In this document: piece by piece, positions 34,351 through 42,690 of the stretch
How positions within the stretch are numbered: the first letter of the stretch is position 1
Layout of the letters: every line of letters begins with the position of its first letter
Assembly (NCBI RefSeq): GCF_030818255.1
Contig: NZ_JAUTAG010000001.1
Location: forward strand, 992,001-1,056,000
Length of the DNA stretch: 64,000 nucleotides
From: Microbacterium sp. SORGH_AS_0969
GTDB taxonomy: Bacteria; Actinomycetota; Actinomycetes; Actinomycetales; Microbacteriaceae
Direction: 5' to 3'
Made by a program: the position numbers and the translations under genes
The notes under the pieces: model-generated
Databases searched by the model: none
What the model was told of the DNA's origin: nothing
Seen by the model: the letters and a program-made list of their open reading frames with translations, nothing else

Positions 34351-35619
34351 ATGTCACACGACATCGAGCAGCACAATGCTGCCCCTTCTGCAACGCGCCG
34401 CACGGTTCTCGCGGGTGCCGCGTGGTCCGTCCCGGTCATCGCGGCCGCGAGCATGGCCCCGCTCGCCGCTGCGTCCGACACCGTGACGCTCACCTTCGAT
34501 AAGTCGACCTACAACGGCACCGCCTGCAGCACGATCTCCGGTGCCTACGTGACGGCGACCGTCAACAGCGTCCCGACCGCGGGGAAGAGCGTGACGACGA
34601 CGCTGAGCAACGGCTATAAGTTCTCCGATGGCACGACGACGAATACGCAGGCGAGCGGGTCGAACGGGCGCGTGAACCTGCCGGCGATCAACGTGCCCGC
34701 CCAAGGAGGCGCGGCTACCCTGACTGGGACTTCGGGCCCCTCAGCAGCAACAACAACCGCCGCCATTCTGGGCACCGCCAACAGCAAGAACTACATCTAT
34801 CGACAGGGCACATCCAGGCTCACCCCCGCCGCTCCCAATGGCTCCACACCCCTGAACGCCAGCTACTTCCTCAAGAACGGCACCCTCTACCACTGGGAGG
34901 GAGGACAGATCGCGACAAACATCGCAGAAACGTCCACCGGATGGACCTACACAAACGGGGTAGATCAGATCGGAGTTCTGACAAAAGATGGGAAAAACTA
35001 CATCTATCGCCAAGGCACATCCAAGCTCACCCCCGCCGCTCCCGATGGCTCCACACCCCTGAACGCCAGCTACTTCCTCAAGAACGGCACCCTCTACCAC
35101 TGGTCCGGAGGACAGATCGCGACAAACATCGCAGAAACGTCCACCGGATGGACCTACACAGACGGCGTCGATCACATCGCAGTTCTGACAAAAGATGGGA
35201 AGAACTACATCTATCGCCAGGGCAAATCCAGGCTCACCCCCGCCGCTCCCGATGGCTCCACGCCCTTGAACTCCGGCTACTTCCTCAAGAACGGTGCCCT
35301 CTACCACTGGTCCGGAGGACAGATCGCGACAAACATCGCAGAGACGTCCACCGGATGGACCTACACAAACGGGGTAGATCAGATCGGAGTTCTGACAAAA
35401 GATGGGAAGAACTACATCTATCGCCAGGGCACATCCAAGCTCACCCCCGCCGCTCCCGATGGCTCCACACCCCTGGACGGTAGCTACTTCCTCAAGAACG
35501 GCACCCTCTACCACTGGGAGGGAGGACAGATCGCGACAAATATCGCAGAAACCTCCACTGGATGGACCTACACAAACGGAGTAGATCAGATCGGAGTCGC
35601 TCAGCCTCAGTCCTGCTGA
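34351..35619 (+). CDS. Tat-exported repeat protein B (same head, four 69-aa repeats)
   Basis: A 422-aa predicted exported protein of unknown function. The N-terminus (MSHDIEQHNAAPS, Tat motif TRRTVLAGAAWSVPVIAAAS) and Ig-like domain to about residue 125 are close to protein A. The C-terminal half is unrelated to A: four copies of a 69-aa unit with KNYIYRQG, LTPAAPDGSTPLNASYFLKN and GTLYHWSGGQIATNIAETS. YIYR and LYHW strands suggest a tachylectin- or propeller-like sheet. It ends QPQSC, again with a terminal Cys. Start by homology and GAAAGG. Confidence 0.65.
   Translation: MSHDIEQHNAAPSATRRTVLAGAAWSVPVIAAASMAPLAAASDTVTLTFDKSTYNGTACSTISGAYVTATVNSVPTAGKSVTTTLSNGYKFSDGTTTNTQASGSNGRVNLPAINVPAQGGAATLTGTSGPSAATTTAAILGTANSKNYIYRQGTSRLTPAAPNGSTPLNASYFLKNGTLYHWEGGQIATNIAETSTGWTYTNGVDQIGVLTKDGKNYIYRQGTSKLTPAAPDGSTPLNASYFLKNGTLYHWSGGQIATNIAETSTGWTYTDGVDHIAVLTKDGKNYIYRQGKSRLTPAAPDGSTPLNSGYFLKNGALYHWSGGQIATNIAETSTGWTYTNGVDQIGVLTKDGKNYIYRQGTSKLTPAAPDGSTPLDGSYFLKNGTLYHWEGGQIATNIAETSTGWTYTNGVDQIGVAQPQSC
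34788..35600 (+). repeat. Four tandem 207-bp near-identical coding repeats
   Basis: The marker CTACATCTAT recurs at 34791, 34998, 35205 and 35412, exactly 207 bp apart. Units differ at only a few positions (for example TSKL/KSRL, WEGG/WSGG, NASY/NSGY). Such near identity implies recent expansion or homogenisation and makes copy-number change likely. Confidence 0.9.
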
Positions 35620-35654
35620 GCGACCGGGGCATACAGCGCGGCCTCAGTCCTGAC

Positions 35655-35820
35655 CCGGGTCCCACCCCGGCGAGTGCCCGGATCCCCGCCGACATCGGCG
35701 GTGGGGACGGCCTCGTCGGGGTGGTGGCTGATCCCCTCCGGATTACGGAGGAACTGCAATCCCGCAGCAGTAGTGGCCGCGATGGACAAAGCGTCCAGGC
35801 CCACACGAAGAAACAGGGTG
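35655..35820 (-). pseudogene. allC 3'-end fragment (copy 2)
   Basis: A second decayed copy of 36640-36805, placed directly after Tat protein B just as copy 1 follows protein A. It supports duplication of a Tat gene plus allC tail unit. Confidence 0.7.
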
Positions 35821-35887
35821 GGCGCGGCACCACGAATCGCTTCCGCTGCCCCGCCGAACGACGCTCGTCGTACCACCGGCTCGTGAA

Positions 35888-36490
35888 TCACTCTGAGTTC
35901 GCCGCCCACCCCTCGAAATCGGCCTGCACCTCGTCGAAAAACGCCGTCTTCGCCCGCGTGTAGTCGTCGTAGTCGGTCTTGCCGACCTGCTCCGCGCCCA
36001 GCACCTCTTCGACCCTTATGTACCGGTCACGCTCGACGGGGTGAGCCCGCAGCCAATCGCGGAACCACACCGTGTACTGACCCCAGGGCGAGTCGAGCCG
36101 CCGGACGCGGAGGATCGCTCGGGCATCCTCGTGCCAGTACAACCTCTTCTCCCACCCGGCGCGATCGACATCTGTCTGGCCGCGCGGAAGGTCGCGATCC
36201 ACACCCGGCGAGTCGGGCCTCAAGCCTCGGGCACGCACGAACCCGTGCGGCTCGAGTCGGGCGAGCAGCTCGTCTTCGACCGGGAGGGGCAAGATGCGCA
36301 CCTGAAGGTCGATGTTGGGCTTCGCCGCGAGCCCAGGAATTGCCGTCGACCCGATGCGATCGAACGCGGCGCCCTCAAAACCCTCCACACTCGCGAGGGA
36401 CGTGCGGATCTCTGTGAGGATCGCTGTCGCGTCGATCGCCCAATCCCGTCGGTGAAGGACGCGGGCGGCGGGGTTGCCATCATCGCTCAC
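35888..36490 (-). CDS. GrpB-family protein (nucleotidyltransferase-like fold)
   Basis: A 200-aa protein with RIGSTAIPGLAAKPNIDLQV, the GrpB hallmark, and LRVRRLDSPWGQYTVWFRDW. The family has a nucleotidyltransferase-like fold, sometimes fused to CoaE, with unsettled function. The start is GTG 36490, preceded at 6 nt by TAGCGT (36502-36497 on the minus strand), a leaderless pattern. A fragment of its 3' end lies at 33720-33871. Confidence 0.85.
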   Translation of the reverse strand: MSDDGNPAARVLHRRDWAIDATAILTEIRTSLASVEGFEGAAFDRIGSTAIPGLAAKPNIDLQVRILPLPVEDELLARLEPHGFVRARGLRPDSPGVDRDLPRGQTDVDRAGWEKRLYWHEDARAILRVRRLDSPWGQYTVWFRDWLRAHPVERDRYIRVEEVLGAEQVGKTDYDDYTRAKTAFFDEVQADFEGWAANSE

Positions 36491-36615
36491 GCGACGACGC
36501 TACGGTCGAACGCCGAACGTGTGCGAGGAAGGCGACAGAAGAGCGAACGACCCGAGTCAGGCCGGGGTGGTCCGGTCCGGACGCACGGGCGGTCGGCGCC
36601 TATGAGGTCACGCCG

Positions 36616-37893
36616 TCAGAGCGAGTCCGCCCCCAGGTGCAGCACCGCCTCGGCGAGTGCCCGGATCCCCGCCGCAACGTCGGCGCCGGAGACGGCCTCG
36701 TCGGGGTGGTGACTAATCCCCTCCGGGTTTCGGAGGAACAGCATCCCCACACCGGTGATCGCCCCGATCGACATGGCATCGTGCCCCGCACGACTGAACA
36801 GGGTCGGGGCCTCACCGCCGATTCCGGCCCGGACCACGTCCTGCAATAGCGGCTCGCAGAACACCGCGGGTGCCGAATGCACCTCACGGGCCCGCCACCG
36901 CAGGCCGCGGCGGCCCATGATGGCATCCAGCTCCGCTGATATCGCGTCCCAGGTGTGGTCGCGGGTCTCGTCGAACTCGCCCCGCAGATCGAGCGAGAAA
37001 TGCGCCTCACCGGGTACGACGTTCACAGCACCCGGGAACGCCTCGAGCTGCCCGACCGTGCCGATGATGTGATGCTCGCCGCGGCAGATGCGCTCCACGG
37101 CGAGTGCCGCCTCGCTCGCCCCGAGGAGGGCGTCACGGCGCATGTCGTACGGCGTGCCGCCGGCGTGCCGTGCTTCTCCCTCGACGACGAGCTGGAACCG
37201 CCGCGCAGACGCGATCGACGACACCGCCGCGAGCGAAAGACCCGCCCGGTCGAGCTCGGGCCCCTGCTCGATGTGCGCCTCGAGATAGCCCACGAGCTGG
37301 TCGGACCGACGCGCGGCCTCGCCGATGCGGCCCGGATCGAGGCCGAACTCGCGGAACGCCTCGCGGAGCGTGGAGCCGTCGGCATCCATCAGGTCCCACC
37401 ACGACTCGTCCCACTGCCCGGCGACGGCCGAGGAGCCCAGCAGCGCTTTGCCGAAGCGGGTGCCCTCCTCGTCTGAGAACGCGATCACCTCGAGAGCGAA
37501 CGGGAAGGGACTCGACACCGTGCCCTCGTCGTCCACCCGGCGGAGGAGTCGCACGACCTCGAGAGCCATCAGCACACCCACGATGCCGTCGAAGCGGCCG
37601 GCATCCGGAACCGTGTCGAGGTGCGAACCGAGCATGAGGGCGGGAGCGTCGGGGGCCCCGACGGGAGCGAGGCGGCCGACCTGATTGCCCGCCGCGTCTT
37701 GCCGGGTGGTCATGCCGAGCTCGCGCATCCACTCGGCGGCGAGGCGGTTCACCCGGGCGTGTTCGGGCGAGAGGTACACGCGCGTGATGCTGCCGGGTGT
37801 CGCGGTGACGCGCGCGAGCTCCTCGCAGCGTCCCATCACGCGGCGCGCGGCCGCCGCGATGCGCTCGGGCTCGACCTGGAGACGGGTCTTCAT
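36616..37893 (-). CDS. allC: Allantoate amidohydrolase / N-carbamoyl amidase (M20 hydantoinase-carbamoylase)
   Basis: A 425-aa dinuclear metal hydrolase. GSHLDTVPDAG (His91, Asp93), FDGIVGVL (Asp102), FSDEEGTRFG (Glu142/143) and HIEQGPELD supply the metal ligands and base. FSRAGHDAMS near the C-terminus carries the last histidine. In this context it splits allantoate to ureidoglycine, CO2 and ammonia. It is the last gene of the allB-to-allC run and overlaps pucG by 4 nt. N-carbamoyl-amino-acid specificity cannot be excluded from sequence alone. Confidence 0.85.
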   Translation of the reverse strand: MKTRLQVEPERIAAAARRVMGRCEELARVTATPGSITRVYLSPEHARVNRLAAEWMRELGMTTRQDAAGNQVGRLAPVGAPDAPALMLGSHLDTVPDAGRFDGIVGVLMALEVVRLLRRVDDEGTVSSPFPFALEVIAFSDEEGTRFGKALLGSSAVAGQWDESWWDLMDADGSTLREAFREFGLDPGRIGEAARRSDQLVGYLEAHIEQGPELDRAGLSLAAVSSIASARRFQLVVEGEARHAGGTPYDMRRDALLGASEAALAVERICRGEHHIIGTVGQLEAFPGAVNVVPGEAHFSLDLRGEFDETRDHTWDAISAELDAIMGRRGLRWRAREVHSAPAVFCEPLLQDVVRAGIGGEAPTLFSRAGHDAMSIGAITGVGMLFLRNPEGISHHPDEAVSGADVAAGIRALAEAVLHLGADSL

Positions 37894-39119
37894 CCCGCCG
37901 CCCCGTACACGTCCTGCGCGGCCTCCACGCCACCGCCCGCGGGCACCGACGCGCCGTGGCGGCGGAGCACCGTCTCGAGGGCGGCGAGGGTGGTGAGCAC
38001 TGCGTCCTTGCGCGCGTTGTAGCCCATCGTGCCGATGCGCCAGACGCGCCCGTGCAGCGGACCGAACGACGTGCCGATCTCGATCCCGAAGTCGCTCAGC
38101 AGTTCGCTGCGCACGGCGTCGCCGACGACCATCTCGGGAATCTCGACGGCGACGACGTTCGTCATCTTGTGCGCGACGTCGCCGAAGACGGTCAGGCCGA
38201 GGCCCCCGACGCCGGCAAGCATCGCGTCGCCGTGCAGCTGGTGCCGCGCGATGACCTCGTCACGACCCTCGAGCAGCAGCACGCGGGCGCACTCCCGCGC
38301 CCCGTAGAGCATCGTGGTCGCCTCGGTGTGATGGTTCAGGCGCCGCGGACCCCAGTAGTCCAGGATCATCGCCAGGTCGAAGTAGTTCGAGCGGATGAAG
38401 TCGGAGGCCACGGCATCCCCCTCCTCCCGGATCCCTGCCTCGACCCGGGCGCGCGAGCGCACAACCTCGACGGCACGGTCGGACAGGCTGATCGGCGCCG
38501 AGCCCGAGGGCCCGCCCAGGCATTTCTGCAGGCCCGCGGTCGCGGCATCCAGGCCCCAGGCATCCATCTCGAAGGCGTTGCCGCCGAGAGAGGCGGTGGC
38601 GTCGGTGTAGAACAGGGCACCGTGGGCACGGCAGATCTCGCCGATCTCGTCGAGCGGCTGGAGCATCGTGGTCGAGGTGTCGCCCTGCACGCACGCGACG
38701 AGGTGCGGCTTCACGCGCTCGACGGCCTCGCGGATCGCCGACACCGGGAACACCTCTCCCCAGGGGACCTCGATCGTGTGCACCTCGGCGAGCGCGCGCT
38801 CGGCGATCTCGGCGAGGAGGTGTCCGAAGCGGCCGAAAACCGGAACCAGGACGCGGTCACCGGGACGGATGAGCGAGACCATCGCGGCCTCGATGCCGGC
38901 GCGACTCGTGCCGTCGATGAGGAGCGTCGCGTCGTTCTCGGTGCCCCACACCTGTCGGTAGAGCTCTTGCGTCTCGTTCATCGTCGCGGTCATGAACGGG
39001 TCGTACTGCCCCACGAGCGGGGCTCCCATCGCGCGCAGCACGCTCGGGTACGCCGAGATAGGCCCGGGCCCCATCAGCAGGCGGGCGGGCGGGTCGATCG
39101 GGCCGGGGAGGTGGGTCAT
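37890..39119 (-). CDS. pucG: (S)-ureidoglycine--glyoxylate aminotransferase-like PLP enzyme
   Basis: A 409-aa fold-type I aminotransferase of the alanine-glyoxylate group. MGPGPISAYPSVLRAM, GTSRAGIEAAM, YTDATASLGG and the pyridoxal lysine in TAGLQKCLGGPSG mark the PucG branch. It would move the amino group of ureidoglycine to glyoxylate, giving glycine. GGAG precedes the ATG; the end overlaps allC. Being paired with allantoate amidohydrolase makes PucG more likely than a general serine-glyoxylate enzyme. Confidence 0.82.
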   Translation of the reverse strand: MTHLPGPIDPPARLLMGPGPISAYPSVLRAMGAPLVGQYDPFMTATMNETQELYRQVWGTENDATLLIDGTSRAGIEAAMVSLIRPGDRVLVPVFGRFGHLLAEIAERALAEVHTIEVPWGEVFPVSAIREAVERVKPHLVACVQGDTSTTMLQPLDEIGEICRAHGALFYTDATASLGGNAFEMDAWGLDAATAGLQKCLGGPSGSAPISLSDRAVEVVRSRARVEAGIREEGDAVASDFIRSNYFDLAMILDYWGPRRLNHHTEATTMLYGARECARVLLLEGRDEVIARHQLHGDAMLAGVGGLGLTVFGDVAHKMTNVVAVEIPEMVVGDAVRSELLSDFGIEIGTSFGPLHGRVWRIGTMGYNARKDAVLTTLAALETVLRRHGASVPAGGGVEAAQDVYGAAG

Positions 39120-39270
39120 CGGGACTCCGTGGTGCGGGGGTGGGTTTCAGGGATAGTGAGTCGGAGGGGACTGTGCCGGGCTCCGGAGATTTCGACGGAT
39201 CGCCGCGGCGGACGCCCGCGATGCGCGGCCAGAGGGCGGATCATCCGGAGCGCGGGACAGCGCGCGCCGG
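39120..39270. other. 150-bp gap with CCGCGCTCCGGA-type repeat
   Basis: No gene is seen. On the minus strand 39260-39246 reads CTGTCCCGCGCTCCGGA, which also occurs at 25752-25768 inside the XDH insertion and in near form at 44876. This is a third dispersed repeat type. Confidence 0.5.
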
Positions 39271-40845
39271 TCATCGCCCGCTCCCCGCCTCGACCAGCGC
39301 CGCGAGACGCCGAGCCAGACGCACCAGCGCGATGTCTGTGCCCGCGCGCGCCACGAGGCACACGCCGACGGGCGCGCCGTCGACCGTCAGCAGCGGCACC
39401 GAGATCGAGGGGAGACCCGCGATCGCGGCCGGTGCCGTCATGCGAAGAGTGGCCGCGCGGACCGCGTCGACGTCAGCGGTGCGCTGCGGCGCGGGGCCGG
39501 GCACGGTCGGGAAGATCAGCACGGCCCCGTCGACGAGCTCGGCCAGGTGCGCCGCGATCGGCTCGAGATCTCGGCGCGCATCGGCCTCGGCTGCGGCGGT
39601 GATCCGCGCGGCGATGTCGAAGCGCTCGGCGACCGCCGAACCCACGGCCCCGGGGTGCGCCCGCAGCCACTCGCCGTTGTTGCGCCAGGCTTCGGCCCCC
39701 TGCACGGTACGGAACGCCGTGAAGGCGGCATCCAAATCGCCCGCCTCGACAGCGCGGAAAGGCGGCGGTTCGTCGGATGCCGCGAGCGCGGCCAACATCT
39801 TCGAGAACGCCTCGCGGGTCGCCGGTTCGACGCACGCGAGGATCTCCTCGGGGACGAGGAACCGCCACGGCAGGTCGTCGCCGGACGCACCGTAGACGTT
39901 CTCGGTCGACGCCGACCCGTCGTAGCTCAGGCACCACTCGGCCACGCGCTCGAGCGTGTCGCCGTCACGGGTGAGCCAGCCGATCGTGTCGAACGATTGG
40001 GCGAGCGGGAGCATGCCCTGCCGCGGAACGAGGTCGTGCGTCGTCCGCAGTCCCCACAGTCCCTGGTACGACGCCGGCACGCGGATGGACCCGGCGGTGT
40101 CGGTGGCCAGGCCGATGTCGGCGTGTCCCGCGGCGACGGCGGATGCCGGTCCGCTGGAGGACCCGCCGGGGAGCGCCCCGACGACCGCGCCGTTGGGCGG
40201 GGTGCCGTAGTGCACGTTGTCGCCGGCGATCGAGTAGGCGAACTCGTCGGTGCGGGCGATGCCGCGGAGCGACGCTCCGGCGCGGAGGAGGTCGGCGACG
40301 GCGGGTGCGGTGGCTTTCTCGGGCCGTGCCCCCTCGAGGTAGGTCGGGTTGCCCGCCCCGATGCGGAAGCCCGCGATGGCGAACAGGTCTTTCACCGCGA
40401 CGGTGAGTCCCGCGAGCGGCCCCTCCCACGCGCCCTGGAGGAAGGGATCGCCCACGCTCCGCCAGATCGAACGGTCGAGGGGCGGGGTGCGCGGTGCGAC
40501 GTGGGCCGCGGTGATGAGCCAGCCGCCGTCGATGCGCTGCCACACCTGCGTCTGCAGGCCCCGGCCCCCGCCGCGGAAGCGCGAGACCGACATGAGCAGG
40601 GCGACGTCGGGCCCGAGCGGGCGGTAGTGCACGTCGGTGATGTCGCGCGGGGGGACACCGCCGCGGAGCGAGCGGAACCCGCTGATCGCGTCGTGTCCGA
40701 CGAGCAGCCCCGCGGGGTCGCCGCGGAGCGTGTCGGGCCCCGGCGCGAAGAAGGCGTCGAGGGCGTCGAGGTCATTCGCGACGATCGCGCGCTCGTACGC
40801 GTCGAAGGCGTCGCGGAGGTCGGCGGGGATCGTGGCATCTGTCAT
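39271..40845 (-). CDS. AtzH-like NTF2 domain fused to an amidase-signature hydrolase
   Basis: A 524-aa two-domain protein. Residues 1-125 are an AtzH/DUF3225 NTF2-like domain ([20 protein letters not shown]). Residues about 130-524 are an amidase-signature enzyme with triad Lys152 ([10 protein letters not shown]), cis-Ser229/230 ([11 protein letters not shown]) and Ser253 (TDTAGSIR). In atrazine and cyanurate operons AtzH, AtzG and AtzE/F act on biuret or allophanate. Here it lies in the allantoin operon and may split a ureide or oxamate-type amide. Start 40845 by the domain N-terminus. Confidence 0.82.
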   Translation of the reverse strand: MTDATIPADLRDAFDAYERAIVANDLDALDAFFAPGPDTLRGDPAGLLVGHDAISGFRSLRGGVPPRDITDVHYRPLGPDVALLMSVSRFRGGGRGLQTQVWQRIDGGWLITAAHVAPRTPPLDRSIWRSVGDPFLQGAWEGPLAGLTVAVKDLFAIAGFRIGAGNPTYLEGARPEKATAPAVADLLRAGASLRGIARTDEFAYSIAGDNVHYGTPPNGAVVGALPGGSSSGPASAVAAGHADIGLATDTAGSIRVPASYQGLWGLRTTHDLVPRQGMLPLAQSFDTIGWLTRDGDTLERVAEWCLSYDGSASTENVYGASGDDLPWRFLVPEEILACVEPATREAFSKMLAALAASDEPPPFRAVEAGDLDAAFTAFRTVQGAEAWRNNGEWLRAHPGAVGSAVAERFDIAARITAAAEADARRDLEPIAAHLAELVDGAVLIFPTVPGPAPQRTADVDAVRAATLRMTAPAAIAGLPSISVPLLTVDGAPVGVCLVARAGTDIALVRLARRLAALVEAGSGR

Positions 40846-41006
40846 CGCGCGCCCCTCTCGTTGCGATCGAGTGTCCAAGACACGCCGCTAGCGGCCCGGT
40901 CGATACGGCGTGTCTTGGACACTCGACCTTCAGGGGCGGGCGTCGGACCGCACGCGGCGTTGCTGGCCTCGGCGCGGGCGAGGGCGGCGGCGAGAGCGGG
41001 GGTCAT
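40842..41006 (-). CDS. 54-aa small ORF whose 3' half is a palindromic repeat
   Basis: The ATG at 41006 has an ideal GAAGGAGACGACGT leader. The first 25 residues ([20 protein letters not shown]...) look like ordinary coding sequence. The rest reads through family I copy f ([20 protein letters not shown]). The stop overlaps the amidase start (ATGA, 40845-40842), so translation through the hairpin would couple the two genes. Not recognised; an AtzG-like small subunit would be the expected neighbour but no match is evident. Confidence 0.5.
   Translation of the reverse strand: MTPALAAALARAEASNAACGPTPAPEGRVSKTRRIDRAASGVSWTLDRNERGAR
40867..40927. repeat. 60-bp palindromic element (family I, copy f)
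   Basis: Arms TCGAGTGTCC/GGACACTCGA replace the TTGAG/CTCAA of most copies on both sides, a clean compensatory change. It lies inside the small ORF. Confidence 0.85.
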
Positions 41007-41052
41007 ACGTCGTCTCCTTCGGACTTCTGGCGCGGAAGGGGTCTCGCGGCGG

Positions 41053-41111
41053 CGAGTGTCCAAGAAACGCCGTTTGCGGCCCCCTCGATACGGCGTGTCT
41101 TGGACACTCGA
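41053..41111. repeat. 60-bp palindromic element (family I, copy g)
   Basis: Arms CGAGTGTCCAAGAAACGCCG with right arm CGGCGTGTCTTGGACACTCG. It lies in the gap between the acetamidase stop and the small ORF. Confidence 0.82.
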
Positions 41112-41136
41112 TCCTGGCGCCGACCACGCGGGGCCC

Positions 41137-42690
41137 TCATGCCGCACTCCCGTCTGCGTCGTTACCGGATGCCACGGCCTCGGGCTCCACCGACGGCACG
41201 CCCGCGAAGTCCGCCTCGCGGATCCGCGCGTGCACGCCCGAGACGATGTCGACGACCTGCGAGATGTCGAAGTCGGTTGCCGCGCTGAGGTAGGCGTAGG
41301 CGAGGTGCTCGTCCATTCCCCACCGCCCGTTCAGCAGGGAGAGCGAGGCACGCACGCACGCGCGCATCGCCTCGTCGAGGTCGACGTGCATCCCGGTGGG
41401 CACGAGGTACTCGGGCGTCCGGACCAGCGGACCCGTGACCTCGCCGAACGCCGCGCGAGCGGCATCCGCGGGGATCACCTCGAAGCGGAGCGTGGCGCGC
41501 AGCGAGGCCTCGAGAGCGGTGAGCGCCACCTCGCCGTCGCCCTGCGCGAAGTGCGGATCGCCGACGTACGCGAGCGCGCCCTCGACCTGGACGGGGAGGA
41601 ACAGGGTGGTGCCCTCGACGAGCAGGTTGATGTCGATGTTGCCGCCGTGGGTTCCCGGGGGCACCGAGTGCGGGCGTTCGTGGCCCGCGACCGCAACACC
41701 CATCGTGCCGAGGAACGGCGCGAGGGGAAACGCCACGACGGGCTCGCCGCCCTCGACGACCGGAAGGGTTCCGTGCAGGATGCCACCCCGCTCGTCGACC
41801 GCGGCGAAGACGCTGACGTTGTGCTCACCGCGCGGCAGCTCGCCGACGAGCGCGCCCTTGCCGTGGCGGTTCGAGATCACGCCGTACGGCACGCGCGGCA
41901 CGAGGGTCTCGACGGTGATCTTGAGCAGGTCGCCCGGGTGCGCTCCGGTCACGTGCACCGGACCGACGACCACGTGGGGTCCGTCGGCGACGGGGTCGCG
42001 GAGAACGGATGCCGCGATCTCGACCGCATCGTCGAGCACCTGTTCGCGCGGCACGCCGTGGGCCGCGAAGTACGCGCCGGGGTCTTTGCCCTGATCATCG
42101 AGGATTCCCTCGTGGCTGACGGTGTCGAAGGTCACGGTCTCGCCGGGCGCGATCTCGAGCACGGCGGCGTCGGTGGCGCAGGGAAGGCGACCCCAGAGGA
42201 CGGTGGTCGGGGTCGCGGCGAGGTAGTGGTCGCCGGGAATCGGGCCGGTGTGGGGTTGCAGGATCGGGAGGGGGGCGGGGCGGCCAGGGTGGCTGAGCTC
42301 GTCGGAGCCACCACCCGAGGTGGCGCGACCGGTCCCTTCGACAGGCTCAGGGACCTCGGGTGCGGCACCGGGTGCAGTGCGACCGGTCCCTTCGACAGGC
42401 TCAGGGACCTCCCCTTCGACGCCCAACGCAAAGCGACCGGTCCCTTCGACAGGCTCAGGGACCTCGGGTGCGGCACCGGGTGCAGTGCGACCGGTCCCTT
42501 CGACAGGCTCAGGGACCTCGCGTGCGGCACCGGGTGCGGCGCGACCGGTCCCTTCGACAGGCTCAGGGACCTCGGGTGCGACACCGGGTGCAGTGCGACC
42601 GGTCCCTTCGACAAGCTCAGGGACCTCGGGTGCGGCCTGACCGAGCTCAGGGACCTCGGATGCGGGCGGGCGCGCCTCGCCGCCGCTCAC
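41137..42690 (-). CDS. Acetamidase/formamidase-family hydrolase with repeat-derived N-terminus
   Basis: A 517-aa protein. Residues from about 130 on are a full FmdA/AmdA-type amidohydrolase: [53 protein letters not shown] and [16 protein letters not shown]. It would release ammonia from formamide or another short amide. The only in-frame start is GTG 42690, which overlaps the allB stop (GTGA). The first ~130 residues are therefore made of six 18-aa units ([18 protein letters not shown] type) encoded by family II repeats. Ordinary members lack this Pro/Glu-rich extension. Confidence 0.82.
   Translation of the reverse strand: MSGGEARPPASEVPELGQAAPEVPELVEGTGRTAPGVAPEVPEPVEGTGRAAPGAAREVPEPVEGTGRTAPGAAPEVPEPVEGTGRFALGVEGEVPEPVEGTGRTAPGAAPEVPEPVEGTGRATSGGGSDELSHPGRPAPLPILQPHTGPIPGDHYLAATPTTVLWGRLPCATDAAVLEIAPGETVTFDTVSHEGILDDQGKDPGAYFAAHGVPREQVLDDAVEIAASVLRDPVADGPHVVVGPVHVTGAHPGDLLKITVETLVPRVPYGVISNRHGKGALVGELPRGEHNVSVFAAVDERGGILHGTLPVVEGGEPVVAFPLAPFLGTMGVAVAGHERPHSVPPGTHGGNIDINLLVEGTTLFLPVQVEGALAYVGDPHFAQGDGEVALTALEASLRATLRFEVIPADAARAAFGEVTGPLVRTPEYLVPTGMHVDLDEAMRACVRASLSLLNGRWGMDEHLAYAYLSAATDFDISQVVDIVSGVHARIREADFAGVPSVEPEAVASGNDADGSAA
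42331..42625. repeat. Six family II hairpins at exact 54-bp spacing within a coding region
   Basis: GGTCCCTTCGACAGGCTC-type units start at 42331, 42385, 42439, 42493, 42547 and 42601. The 54-bp period equals 18 codons, so the reading frame is kept in every unit. A partial seventh copy lies at 42637-42659. The unit at 42601 carries ACAAGCTC like the intergenic copy at 16997. Confidence 0.92.

Noticed and set aside
33288..34502. 404-codon + strand frame through the mosaic region
   Set aside because: It runs antisense through fragments of allC, grpB and pucG; Pro/Arg-rich with no start signal. The fragments explain the sequence better.
42331..42659. CRISPR-like regular repeat array
   Set aside because: Spacers between the 25-bp repeats are themselves near-identical, the repeats are hairpins in a coding frame, and no cas gene is present.
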